The notes: a model not told the origin generated them from the sequence alone. Numbered from the stretch's first letter, positions 1 through 4,802 are shown. The stretch: DNA of 5,200 nt from Planctomycetota bacterium (GCA_016209665.1 JACQVT010000231.1:1-5200), one strand, 5' to 3'. A program made the numbers and translations.

Positions 1-151
1 GGCCCGCACCGTGGTCATGATCAAGCGCAGCCTCAGCCCCGGATTCGCCGGCATCCCCAACCCCCTGTTCGCCGCCGACAACACCCTGATGTTCTTCGCC
101 GACGGCAAGAAGGCGGTCATGGACCTCGTCGCCGCGGTCAAGGATCTCTGA
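1..151 (+). CDS. pntB: NAD(P) transhydrogenase subunit beta, C-terminal end (partial)
   Basis: Only the last 49 residues are present, read from base 2 to the TGA at 149-151; the gene enters from the left edge. The segment VVMIKRSLSPGFAGIPNPLF followed by DNTLMFFADGKKAV matches the end of PntB domain III, where E. coli has the equivalent KRSMNTGYAGVQNPLF and a FGDAK segment. In the family this KRS...GYAG stretch is the loop that closes over bound NADP(H). PntB forms the membrane beta subunit of the proton-translocating transhydrogenase, which uses the proton gradient to drive hydride transfer from NADH to NADP+. The membrane part and any upstream pntA lie outside the window. The gene converges on the leftward glycosyltransferase across a repeat-rich gap. 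Identification rests on motif recognition over a short tail, but that tail is highly characteristic. Confidence 0.87.
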   Translation, partial: ARTVVMIKRSLSPGFAGIPNPLFAADNTLMFFADGKKAVMDLVAAVKDL

Positions 152-226
152 CCCGTGCGCCTCCTGGCCGCGCTCCCGCCGCCTTCGCCCGAACGGACGT
201 GCGCCACTAGGCCCGCAAGGTGTCAA

Positions 227-243
227 CCGCCCCGCAGGGGCGG
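227..243. repeat. Perfect hairpin, 7-bp stem
   Basis: CCGCCCC at 227-233 pairs perfectly with GGGGCGG at 237-243 around a GCA loop. It stands ten bases before the next palindrome (254-273), and the two look like one composite element, a combination I recognise from memory as recurrent in planctomycete intergenic DNA. Copy number cannot be judged from this window. Confidence 0.75.
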
Positions 244-253
244 CAGTGAATAG

Positions 254-273
254 CCCAGGGCGTGAGCCCTGGG
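254..273. repeat. Perfect hairpin with GTGA (GNRA-type) loop
   Basis: CCCAGGGC at 254-261 pairs with GCCCTGGG at 266-273, leaving GTGA, a GNRA-type tetraloop in the transcript. A diverged relative with the same CCCAGGGC...GCCCT layout lies at 371-390, so two members of one family flank the long palindrome at 305-347. Confidence 0.78.
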
Positions 274-304
274 AACACGGACCGCATCACCAATCATGGT
301 TTTT

Positions 305-347
305 TCTTTCTCCATGAGGGCGGCGAAGCCGCCCTCATGGAGAAAGA
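305..347. repeat. Long perfect palindrome, 20-bp stem with GAA loop
   Basis: Bases 305-324 are the exact reverse complement of 328-347, leaving only GAA at 325-327 as loop. The core is CATGAGGGCGGC / GCCGCCCTCATG flanked by a CTTTCTC / GAGAAAG outer stem. A T-run (299-305) precedes it on the plus strand, but no T-run follows it on either strand, so it is not a textbook Rho-independent terminator. Because it is almost self-complementary, both strands encode nearly the same peptide, which explains spurious open frames here. A REP-like mobile palindrome, an mRNA 3'-end stabiliser, or a terminator of non-canonical type are all possible. Confidence 0.85.
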
Positions 348-370
348 GTTTCTTGACTGGTCCTTGAATC

Positions 371-390
371 CCCAGGGCTTGCGCCCTCGG
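371..390. repeat. Imperfect hairpin related to the 254-273 element
   Basis: AGGGC at 374-378 pairs with GCCCT at 383-387 around TTGC. One C-C mismatch (373/388) interrupts an outer two-base extension. The shared CCCAGGGC start with 254-273 suggests a diverged copy of the same repeat family. Confidence 0.55.
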
Positions 391-406
391 CTTTTGACGA
401 TCGCCC

Positions 407-455
407 CGTTCGGGGCTTGCCACGCTTCCTGCCGGCGAAGGGCAAGCCCGGAACG
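407..455. repeat. 15-bp inverted repeat with nested hairpins
   Basis: Bases 407-421 (CGTTCGGGGCTTGCC) match the reverse complement of 441-455 with a single mismatch at 412. Inside the 19-base loop, CTTC (425-428) can pair with GAAG (437-440) around the self-complementary GCCGGC (431-436). A competing local hairpin, GCCCCG/CGGGGC at 403-408/411-416, overlaps the left arm, so two alternative folds are possible. Confidence 0.65.
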
Positions 456-498
456 CAGGAGCCGACGCAGACTGAGCCGCGCGGTCCAATTCGAGGTA

Positions 499-576
499 AC
501 CAGCACGAGGCGCAAGCGAGTGCGCACGGATCGGGACGCGCTCCGTGAGGAGCACTCGCTTGCGCTTCGTGCTGGT
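499..576. repeat. Long inverted repeat, 25-bp arms with one mismatch
   Basis: Bases 499-523 (beginning ACCAGCACGAGGCGCAAGCG) are the reverse complement of 552-576 except at one position (G versus A). The intervening 28 bases contain a second pairing, CACGGA (525-530) with TCCGTG (542-547), so a long rod-like fold with one internal loop is possible. I recognise the arm sequence type as a dispersed repeat of planctomycete genomes, from memory only. It ends 32 bases from the glycosyltransferase stop codon, so it may lie in that gene's transcript as well as in a pntB read-through transcript. Confidence 0.82.
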
Positions 577-608
577 ACATGATTGGTTCTGCGTTCCGAA
601 GTGGCCCG

Positions 609-1883
609 CTAGGGCGGGACGGCAAACGACATCGGATCGACGTCCTCCATCGCTCGGCGGATGGCAACGGCACCGCCTTGGCGGTGGTGCCGGAGGCACC
701 AGTCGTAGAAGCTCGCGAATCGCTGGCGGAACAGGTCGACGCCAAACTGGCGGGCGTGGGCCTGAATTCGGTCCGCCGGCCACAGCTCGGCAGCACCGGA
801 CCGGCAAGATGCCGGTCCCACACCGGATGCCGCCTTTCCCGCATCGAATGACCGGCTGGAAGCCGGTCCCACACCGCGTTCGAAACGTTCGATGGTGTTG
901 GCGAGGGCGTCGACCTTCGGTTCGTCGAAGAATAGACCGGTGCAACCGTCGAGCACGGTCTCGGTTGCTCCGCCGGCGCGGTAGGCGATGACAGGTCGGC
1001 CCGCGGCCATCGCCTCGACCGGCGTCAGGCCGAAATCCTCCTCGCCGCAGAACAGCAGGGCCCGGCAGCGGCGCAGGTGGCCGCGGACCACCTCATCGGA
1101 CTGCCAGCCCAAAAAGTGGATGCACCCCGCCGCACGACGACGGATGTCGCCCAGCAGCGGGCCGGCGCCGATGACCACCAGCGGCCGACCCAGCCGACCA
1201 CACGCCTCGACGGCCAGATCGACCCGCTTGTAATGCACGAGTTCGCTGACCACCAGATAGTAGTCGTCGGGCTCCGGCAAGGGCGGGGGGAAAACCACGT
1301 CCACCGGTGGGGCGATCACGATGCTCGGCCGGCCGTAATGGCGGCGGATGCGGTCGGCGACGTGCCGACTGTTGGCCACAAAGGCGTCCACGGTGTCGGC
1401 GGCCAGGCGGTCCTGCTCGCGGAGGCGGGGGGCTGCCAGCCGCAGGCCCAGGCGACCGAGCGGGCCGGCCTGCCGGTAGTATTCGTCGTACAAGTCCCAG
1501 ACGTACCGCATCGGCGTGTGACAGTAGCAGATCTTCAGGGCGCCGGGCCGCGTGCGAATGGCCTTGATGACGGCGGCGTCCGAGCAGATGACCACGTCGT
1601 AGGCCGTCGCGTCCATCGAGCGGGCGGCGGCGGTCAGCAGCGGCAGGGCCTTGCGCTGAAGGCTGGAAATCCAGTTGAACCGCTGCAGCCACGAGCACCG
1701 GATGTCGCGCTGCCGCAGCGTCGTGTCAAGCTGGTCGCGGTTGGCGAGCAGAGCGTACACGGGAGCATCGGGGAACATGCCGGCCAGCACCGACACCGTC
1801 TTCTCGCCGCCACGCATGGACATGAGCCAGTGGTGAGCGAGGGCGACGCGAACCGGCGGGGGCGACTCCGAAGTGTCCGGCAT
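609..1883 (-). CDS. GT4-family glycosyltransferase (WbaZ-like) with an in-frame repeat insertion
   Basis: The 424-residue protein transfers a sugar from an activated donor, probably a nucleotide sugar, in cell-surface polysaccharide or O-antigen assembly; donor and acceptor cannot be told. It opens with VRVALAHHWL and MRGGEK (residues 11-28), the acceptor-side Rossmann start typical of WbaZ-like GT4 enzymes. CYCHTPMRYVWDLYDEYY (119-136) is another hallmark of this group. The C-terminal donor domain shows SELVHYKRVDLAVEA (213-227), VIGAGP (237-242), and the GT4 EX7E motif in EEDFGLTPVEAMAAG (281-295; E282 and E290 or neighbours). Residues about 336-364 are an extra piece encoded by a palindromic repeat (see 792-880). 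No signal peptide or membrane segment is seen. Start: ATG at 1883 leaves nine residues before the conserved strand; an upstream in-frame ATG at 1946 has an AAGAAA weakly resembling a ribosome site and would add 21 unconserved-looking residues. It is divergent from folD. Confidence 0.86.
   Translation of the reverse strand: MPDTSESPPPVRVALAHHWLMSMRGGEKTVSVLAGMFPDAPVYALLANRDQLDTTLRQRDIRCSWLQRFNWISSLQRKALPLLTAAARSMDATAYDVVICSDAAVIKAIRTRPGALKICYCHTPMRYVWDLYDEYYRQAGPLGRLGLRLAAPRLREQDRLAADTVDAFVANSRHVADRIRRHYGRPSIVIAPPVDVVFPPPLPEPDDYYLVVSELVHYKRVDLAVEACGRLGRPLVVIGAGPLLGDIRRRAAGCIHFLGWQSDEVVRGHLRRCRALLFCGEEDFGLTPVEAMAAGRPVIAYRAGGATETVLDGCTGLFFDEPKVDALANTIERFERGVGPASSRSFDAGKAASGVGPASCRSGAAELWPADRIQAHARQFGVDLFRQRFASFYDWCLRHHRQGGAVAIRRAMEDVDPMSFAVPP
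792..880. repeat. Two-hairpin repeat unit inside the glycosyltransferase gene
   Basis: Two related hairpins stand 51 bases apart in the same orientation: ACCGGC/GCCGGT at 800-805/811-816 with loop AAGAT, and ACCGGCT/AGCCGGT at 851-857/861-867 with loop GGA. Each is followed by CCCACAC. On the coding strand this gives GVGPASSRS...GVGPASCRS, residues about 337-362 of the glycosyltransferase. I recognise this GTGGGACCGGC-type motif as a very common dispersed element in planctomycetes, from memory. The exact boundaries of the inserted DNA cannot be fixed without an uninterrupted homologue. Confidence 0.8.
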
Positions 1884-2034
1884 GTCGGCATTGTCCGGCC
1901 CGTTACGGTGGAGGGCAAGCCGAGCGGCGGTGCGGACACGACTCATCGTTTCTTGCGTGGGGCGGCGCCGGGTGGTCCAATAGCAGGGCGAGGCGAGAGC
2001 GTGGTTTGCGTGGTCCCGCACAAGGGGCAGGCGG
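1884..2034. other. Divergent intergenic region between glycosyltransferase and folD
   Basis: These 151 bases must carry the start signals for both divergent genes. If the glycosyltransferase uses the alternative ATG at 1946, the region shrinks to 88 bases. No palindromic operator or riboswitch-like structure stands out. A weak promoter for folD is listed separately; none is convincing for the leftward gene. Confidence 0.5.
1953..1981 (+). promoter_or_regulatory. Possible weak sigma70-type promoter for folD
   Basis: TTGCGT at 1953-1958 and TCCAAT at 1976-1981 are separated by 17 bases. Both boxes match the consensus only partly, and the surrounding DNA is GC-rich. Transcription would start near 1988, leaving a leader of about 47 bases before the folD ATG. 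Position is sensible; sequence support is weak. Confidence 0.28.
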
Positions 2035-2922
2035 ATGGCGGCGAGAATCATCAACGGCAACCAACTGGCGGAACGCATCCAGGCCGACGTGCGGGCCCAG
2101 GCACAGGCCATGCGGGCCCAGGGGCATCCGCTCAAGCTGGTGGCCGTCCTCGTGGGCGAGCCCCCGGCCAGCATGGTGTACGCCCGCTCGCAGGCCCGCC
2201 AATGCGAGAAGCTGGGGATCGAGTACGAGCTGGTCCAGTTGCCGGTCGAGTGCGACGGTCCCTGCGTGGGCCGGCATATCGACGAGTTGAACGCCGACCC
2301 CCGCGTGACGGGCATCATGCTGCACCTGCCGATGCCGCCGTGGATCAATCCGCACGAGATGCAGTACCGGATCGACCCCTACAAAGACGTCGAGGGGGTG
2401 AACCCGGCCAACATCGGCCTGGTGTTCTACGATCATCCGATCATCGCCCCGTGCACGGCCCTGGCGGTGGTCGAGATCATCAACGAGACCAAGATGACCC
2501 TGCGGGGGGCCAACGCCGTGGTCGTCGGACAAGGGGCGATCGTGGGGCGGCCGATCAGCGTGCTGCTGGCTCAGCGCGAGGCCACCGTGACCGCCTGCAA
2601 CGAGTTCACGCCTCACTTGGCGGCCCACACGTCGCAGGCGGACCTGCTGGTGGTGGCGGCGGGCAAGCCGGGGTTGATCTCGGCACCGCACGTCAAGCCC
2701 GGCGCGGTGGTGATCGACGTGGGCATCAACCGCGTGCCGGGCACCGACGGCGAAGGCAAACCCGTGTCGCGAACGGTGGGCGACGTGGATTTCGAGGCCG
2801 TCCGGGCGATCGCCGGGGCCCTCACCCCGGTGCCGGGAGGCGTCGGCCCGGTCACCGTGACCATGCTCCTGCGGAACACGGTCGAGGCGGCCCGCAAGCA
2901 GATGGAGCGAGGCAGGACGTGA
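2035..2922 (+). CDS. folD: FolD-family methylene-tetrahydrofolate dehydrogenase, altered catalytic residues
   Basis: The 295-residue cytosolic protein has the usual FolD length and both domains. Family members oxidise 5,10-methylene-THF to methenyl-THF with NAD(P)+ and usually hydrolyse that to 10-formyl-THF. Visible landmarks are VLVGEPPASMVYARSQARQC (residues 38-57), GIMLHLPMP (93-101), YKDVEGVNPANIG (116-128), APCTALAV (138-145), the nucleotide loop VVVGQGAIVGRP (162-173), DVGINR (228-233) and TPVPGGVGPVTVTMLLRN (264-281). The catalytic Lys of the YxxxK motif is Gln53, the Gln of VQLPLP is His97, and the second Asp of KDVDG is Glu120; the GRS of the cofactor loop reads GQG (165-167). Dehydrogenase activity is plausible, cyclohydrolase activity doubtful. 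The ATG at 2035 follows AAGGGG (2022-2027) at a 7-base spacing. The stop overlaps the start of the YdjY gene, so the two are probably co-transcribed. Confidence 0.93.
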   Translation: MAARIINGNQLAERIQADVRAQAQAMRAQGHPLKLVAVLVGEPPASMVYARSQARQCEKLGIEYELVQLPVECDGPCVGRHIDELNADPRVTGIMLHLPMPPWINPHEMQYRIDPYKDVEGVNPANIGLVFYDHPIIAPCTALAVVEIINETKMTLRGANAVVVGQGAIVGRPISVLLAQREATVTACNEFTPHLAAHTSQADLLVVAAGKPGLISAPHVKPGAVVIDVGINRVPGTDGEGKPVSRTVGDVDFEAVRAIAGALTPVPGGVGPVTVTMLLRNTVEAARKQMERGRT

Positions 2923-3983
2923 CCACCGTCAGACGACGCCAGCTTCTCGGATGGCCCCGGCTGCTCTCGGCGGCGGGAGTCGCCACGATTGCGGCAACGG
3001 TGGGGTTCCCCGACGCCTCCGCGGCCAGCACCGCCCCCGCCGCATCGCAGCCGGCGGGGCGGGTGGTCGAGTTCCACCCCAACGTGCGGATCGACTACCG
3101 CCGGCGGCAGGTCGAGGTGGACGCCAAGGTCACGCTCCGGGAGGGCTCCCTCGAGTTGTTCGCCTGTTCGCCCGGCACCCGCGAGTACGAGAGCATTGTG
3201 GTCGTGCTGACCCGCCCGCTGTTCGTGTTCCAGGCGTTAGGCTTGCTGGGCCTGACGCCGGGGCACCCACTACGAATGCTGCCCGACGGGGCGATCGAAC
3301 CGGCCGACGGCGAGCCGATCGAGGCCGAGGTCCGCTATCAGGCGGACGGCAAGCTGCTGACGGTACCCATCGAGGATTGGCTTCGGCTGTCGGGCCAGCG
3401 GGGCCCCCTTCCGCGGCAGCCCTGGGTGTTCTCCGGATCGTTCCCCATCGAGGGGGGTGCCATCGCCGCCGACGAGGAGGGGACGGTGGTGGCGGTGGTC
3501 GACTTTGCCTCCGCCGTTGTCGCCCTGCCGCATCACCACACGGCCGACAACGCCGATCTGTGGCTCGAACCCAACACGCCGGCGATCCCGCCCGTGGGCA
3601 CGCCGTGCACCCTCATCCTTCGCCGCGGCCCCTGGCGGTTGCGGCTTGACGAGATCGGTCGGCTGTATCTGGCCGGTCGGCCCATCACTCTGACCGAACT
3701 GGCCCGGCGGCTGCGAGGAGCCGTCCAGGACGCGCCCGGAGTGAAGGTCGATCTGGATGTCGCTCCCGGTTGTGCCGCGGAAGATCGCCAGCGCGTCAGC
3801 GACGTGCTGGGCGACCTGGGCATCAAGCCCTTGGAGCGCATCACCTCGCGTCCCAGCAGTGCCGCGGCGTCCCGCCCGAAGGCCGACGCGGATGACAGCA
3901 CTGCCCTGCTGCGTTGGGCGGGAGGGCGCCTGTCCACCACGCGGCCGGATGATCACCCCAATGCTGAAACCCCGCCCAGGTAG
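2919..3983 (+). CDS. Exported YdjY-domain protein with ExbD-like C-terminal segment
   Basis: The 354-residue protein starts at a GTG that shares GTGA with the folD stop; GAGG at 2909-2912 is the likely ribosome site. The N-terminus VRRRQLLGW then a hydrophobic run (residues 15-30) fits a Tat signal (Z-R-R-x-phi-phi), with a possible cleavage after ASA at 35, so it should act outside the cytoplasm. Residues about 49-236 match the planctomycete YdjY domain: VTLREGSLELFACSPGTREY (71-90), LGLTPGHP (110-117), IEDW (151-154), PWVFSGS (168-174) and IPPVGTPCTLILRR (223-236). Its biochemical role is unknown. Residues 238-305 (LDEIGRLYLAGRPITLTELA onward, then VKVDLDV and DVLGDLGIKPLE) resemble the periplasmic ExbD/TolR fold. 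The tail after 308 is Ala/Pro/Ser/Asp-rich and looks disordered. Domain call for YdjY is firm, ExbD-like call tentative. Confidence 0.84.
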   Translation: MTTVRRRQLLGWPRLLSAAGVATIAATVGFPDASAASTAPAASQPAGRVVEFHPNVRIDYRRRQVEVDAKVTLREGSLELFACSPGTREYESIVVVLTRPLFVFQALGLLGLTPGHPLRMLPDGAIEPADGEPIEAEVRYQADGKLLTVPIEDWLRLSGQRGPLPRQPWVFSGSFPIEGGAIAADEEGTVVAVVDFASAVVALPHHHTADNADLWLEPNTPAIPPVGTPCTLILRRGPWRLRLDEIGRLYLAGRPITLTELARRLRGAVQDAPGVKVDLDVAPGCAAEDRQRVSDVLGDLGIKPLERITSRPSSAAASRPKADADDSTALLRWAGGRLSTTRPDDHPNAETPPR

Positions 3984-4002
3984 ATGCGCCGCCGCCGTGT
4001 AG

Positions 4003-4022
4003 CCCAGCCGCCCTCGGCTGGG
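4003..4022. repeat. Perfect hairpin repeat, 8-bp stem
   Basis: CCCAGCCG (4003-4010) pairs with CGGCTGGG (4015-4022) around CCCT, with a possible G-T and A-T extension outward. It begins 20 bases after the YdjY stop. No T-tract follows, so termination is uncertain. I recognise the sequence type as another dispersed planctomycete palindrome, from memory only. Confidence 0.72.
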
Positions 4023-4168
4023 TTCAGCAGGGGCCGGAAGGCACAGTCCACGGCGACCGTGCCACGATCTGTTGCCGCGCCCTTCGGCACAGGCCGATAA
4101 CGCGACCGTGTCAAGACCCCACGCGCAACTCCTCCACGCGAGAAAAAGACTTCTCCGTTGATGATTTT

Positions 4169-4185
4169 CGGGAAAAAAGTTCCCG
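4169..4185. other. Hairpin upstream of the amidase-like gene
   Basis: CGGGAA (4169-4174) pairs with TTCCCG (4180-4185) around AAAAG. It stands upstream of the -10-like box at 4212-4217, so it could be an operator, or a chance palindrome. No regulator can be named. Confidence 0.35.
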
Positions 4186-4211
4186 GTGCCGTCTTGCCTT
4201 GGACCGATAGC

Positions 4212-4217
4212 TATAGT
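4212..4217 (+). promoter_or_regulatory. Possible -10 box for the amidase-like gene
   Basis: TATAGT lies in a locally A/T-rich patch, 37 bases before the preferred ATG, which would give a leader of about 30 bases. No -35 box lies at 16-18 bases; TTGCCT at 4194-4199 is only 12 bases away. An alternative sigma factor or an activator would be needed if this is real. Confidence 0.28.
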
Positions 4218-4242
4218 ACAAAATCGCTCGACATGTTCGGAC

Positions 4243-4246
4243 GGAG
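4243..4246 (+). promoter_or_regulatory. Ribosome binding site deciding the start at 4254
   Basis: GGAG stands 7 bases before the ATG at 4254. The earlier in-frame candidates (TTG 4158, ATG 4161, ATG 4233) have no comparable site, and two of them lie upstream of the -10-like box, so 4254 is the preferred start. Confidence 0.6.
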
Positions 4247-4253
4247 CCGAAAC

Positions 4254-4802
4254 ATGGGCAGTTCCAAGTCGCATCGCACCCAGGCGATCGAAGCGATGCA
4301 GCGCAACAAACGAATGGCACGGACGCTGGGATGCCTTGTCGCCTCGATGACCTTGGGCGCGGCCCTGCTCGACTGGGTCCAACCCAAACGCTCGAACGCG
4401 ACCGGCAACCGAACCGAGCTGATGAGCATCGTCCGGCAGGGCGTCGTCCCCGGAAACTGGCGCAGCATCCAACTGGATCCCGAACCCCCCGGCCGACCCC
4501 CCAATCGCTCCCATTTCGTCATCAATCCCGACGGGCGGACCTTGCCCACCGACCTGTGGGAGACGCAACAGTCGATCGGCAATGAAGGGATTGTCCGCGT
4601 CGGTCTTCTGGCGTCCGATAATTCCAACGAGGTTACCTCTCGGCAGTTGTCAGCCGCCCAGGCCTTGGTCTGCCAACTGCAGAACGAATGCGCCATCGAA
4701 AACCAGCACATCCACTACGACATGCTCGCCGTTCCGGTGGTCCCCGAGCCGGACCGCAGCAACCCTCTGCCCACTCCACCGCGGTCCTCGCGCCATCGCT
4801 GA
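4254..4802 (+). CDS. Membrane-anchored protein resembling a non-catalytic amidase/PGRP domain
   Basis: The 182-residue protein begins with a Lys/Arg-rich stretch and one hydrophobic segment (about 23-41, ARTLGCLVASMTLGAALLDW), suggesting a single N-terminal anchor with the rest outside the cytoplasm. Residues about 68-155 follow the pattern of Amidase_2/peptidoglycan-recognition domains: NWRSIQLDPE where amidases have W..IVIHHS, then SHFVINPDGR (86-95), a TDLWETQ stretch (99-105), EGIVRVGLL (111-119) for the GIGICLVG strand, QLSAAQALVCQLQNE (131-145) for the long helix, and HIHYD (152-156) near the expected HGH. The first zinc His pair is replaced by LD, so hydrolysis looks unlikely; a peptidoglycan-binding or regulatory role is possible but inferred. 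The C-terminus is Pro/Arg/Ser-rich. Gene reality is supported by the ribosome site and protein-like sequence; the fold assignment rests on pattern only. It appears monocistronic. Confidence 0.68.
   Translation: MGSSKSHRTQAIEAMQRNKRMARTLGCLVASMTLGAALLDWVQPKRSNATGNRTELMSIVRQGVVPGNWRSIQLDPEPPGRPPNRSHFVINPDGRTLPTDLWETQQSIGNEGIVRVGLLASDNSNEVTSRQLSAAQALVCQLQNECAIENQHIHYDMLAVPVVPEPDRSNPLPTPPRSSRHR

Larger units (their letters stand above)
152..608. other. Intergenic palindromic-repeat island between convergent genes
   Basis: These 457 bases lie between the stop of pntB and the stop of the leftward glycosyltransferase. Short open frames exist on both strands but none has a credible start signal or a protein-like sequence; they arise because the DNA consists largely of palindromes that stay open both ways. 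At least six inverted repeats occur, at 227-243, 254-273, 305-347, 371-390, 407-455 and 499-576, each listed separately. None is followed by a clear T-tract on the strand that would need it, so a classical intrinsic terminator is not evident, although the position between two gene ends would suit bidirectional termination. Confidence 0.8.
3984..4253. other. Intergenic region downstream of the folD-YdjY pair
   Basis: This 270-base gap holds a perfect hairpin just after the YdjY stop (4003-4022), further GC-rich sequence with only short pairings such as CACGG/CCGTG at 4049-4053/4057-4061, then a change to more A/T-rich DNA from about 4140 with a hairpin (4169-4185) and a -10-like box (4212-4217) before the next gene. 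An in-frame open stretch reaches back to a TTG at 4158 but is best read as leader. Confidence 0.55.

Noticed and set aside
305..347. Intrinsic terminator for pntB or the glycosyltransferase
   Set aside because: The stem is very strong, but the T-run precedes it on the plus strand, and on the minus strand the stem is followed by an A-run. The required U-tract after the stem is absent.
800..867. CRISPR-like direct repeats
   Set aside because: There are only two copies, each itself palindromic, separated by 51 bases start to start within a coding gene, with no further units or leader.
223..945. Minus-strand 240-codon frame across the repeat island and plus-strand frames within it
   Set aside because: The translated sequence consists of peptides from palindromic repeats and out-of-frame glycosyltransferase DNA; it has no domain or ribosome site.
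1947..2348. Minus-strand upstream extension of the glycosyltransferase frame
   Set aside because: The extension is antisense to folD and does not resemble any glycosyltransferase N-terminus. The conserved VRVALAHHWL start strand sits just after the ATG at 1883.
1077..3983. A single plus-strand open frame of 968 codons
   Set aside because: Its first part is antisense to the well-supported glycosyltransferase and its middle is out of frame with folD; both parts give low-complexity Arg/Gly/Pro/Ala-rich sequence. Only the last 354 codons, from GTG 2919, are a real gene.
4194..4217. Sigma70 promoter TTGCCT ... TATAGT
   Set aside because: The spacer is only 12 bases, too short for a normal sigma70 promoter; only the -10-like box is kept, with low confidence.
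4158..4253. Longer N-terminus of the amidase-like protein from TTG 4158, ATG 4161 or ATG 4233
   Set aside because: The first two starts overlap the region of a hairpin and precede the -10-like box. None has a ribosome site as good as GGAG before 4254, and the added residues look unstructured.
3984..4253. Structured RNA gene or tRNA in the gap
   Set aside because: I found no tRNA T-arm or acceptor pattern and no recognised small-RNA core; only short local hairpins are present.
3270..4568. Minus-strand 432-codon frame
   Set aside because: It is antisense to the YdjY gene and to the amidase-like gene, spans the gap between them, and has a composition expected of a GC-rich shadow frame.
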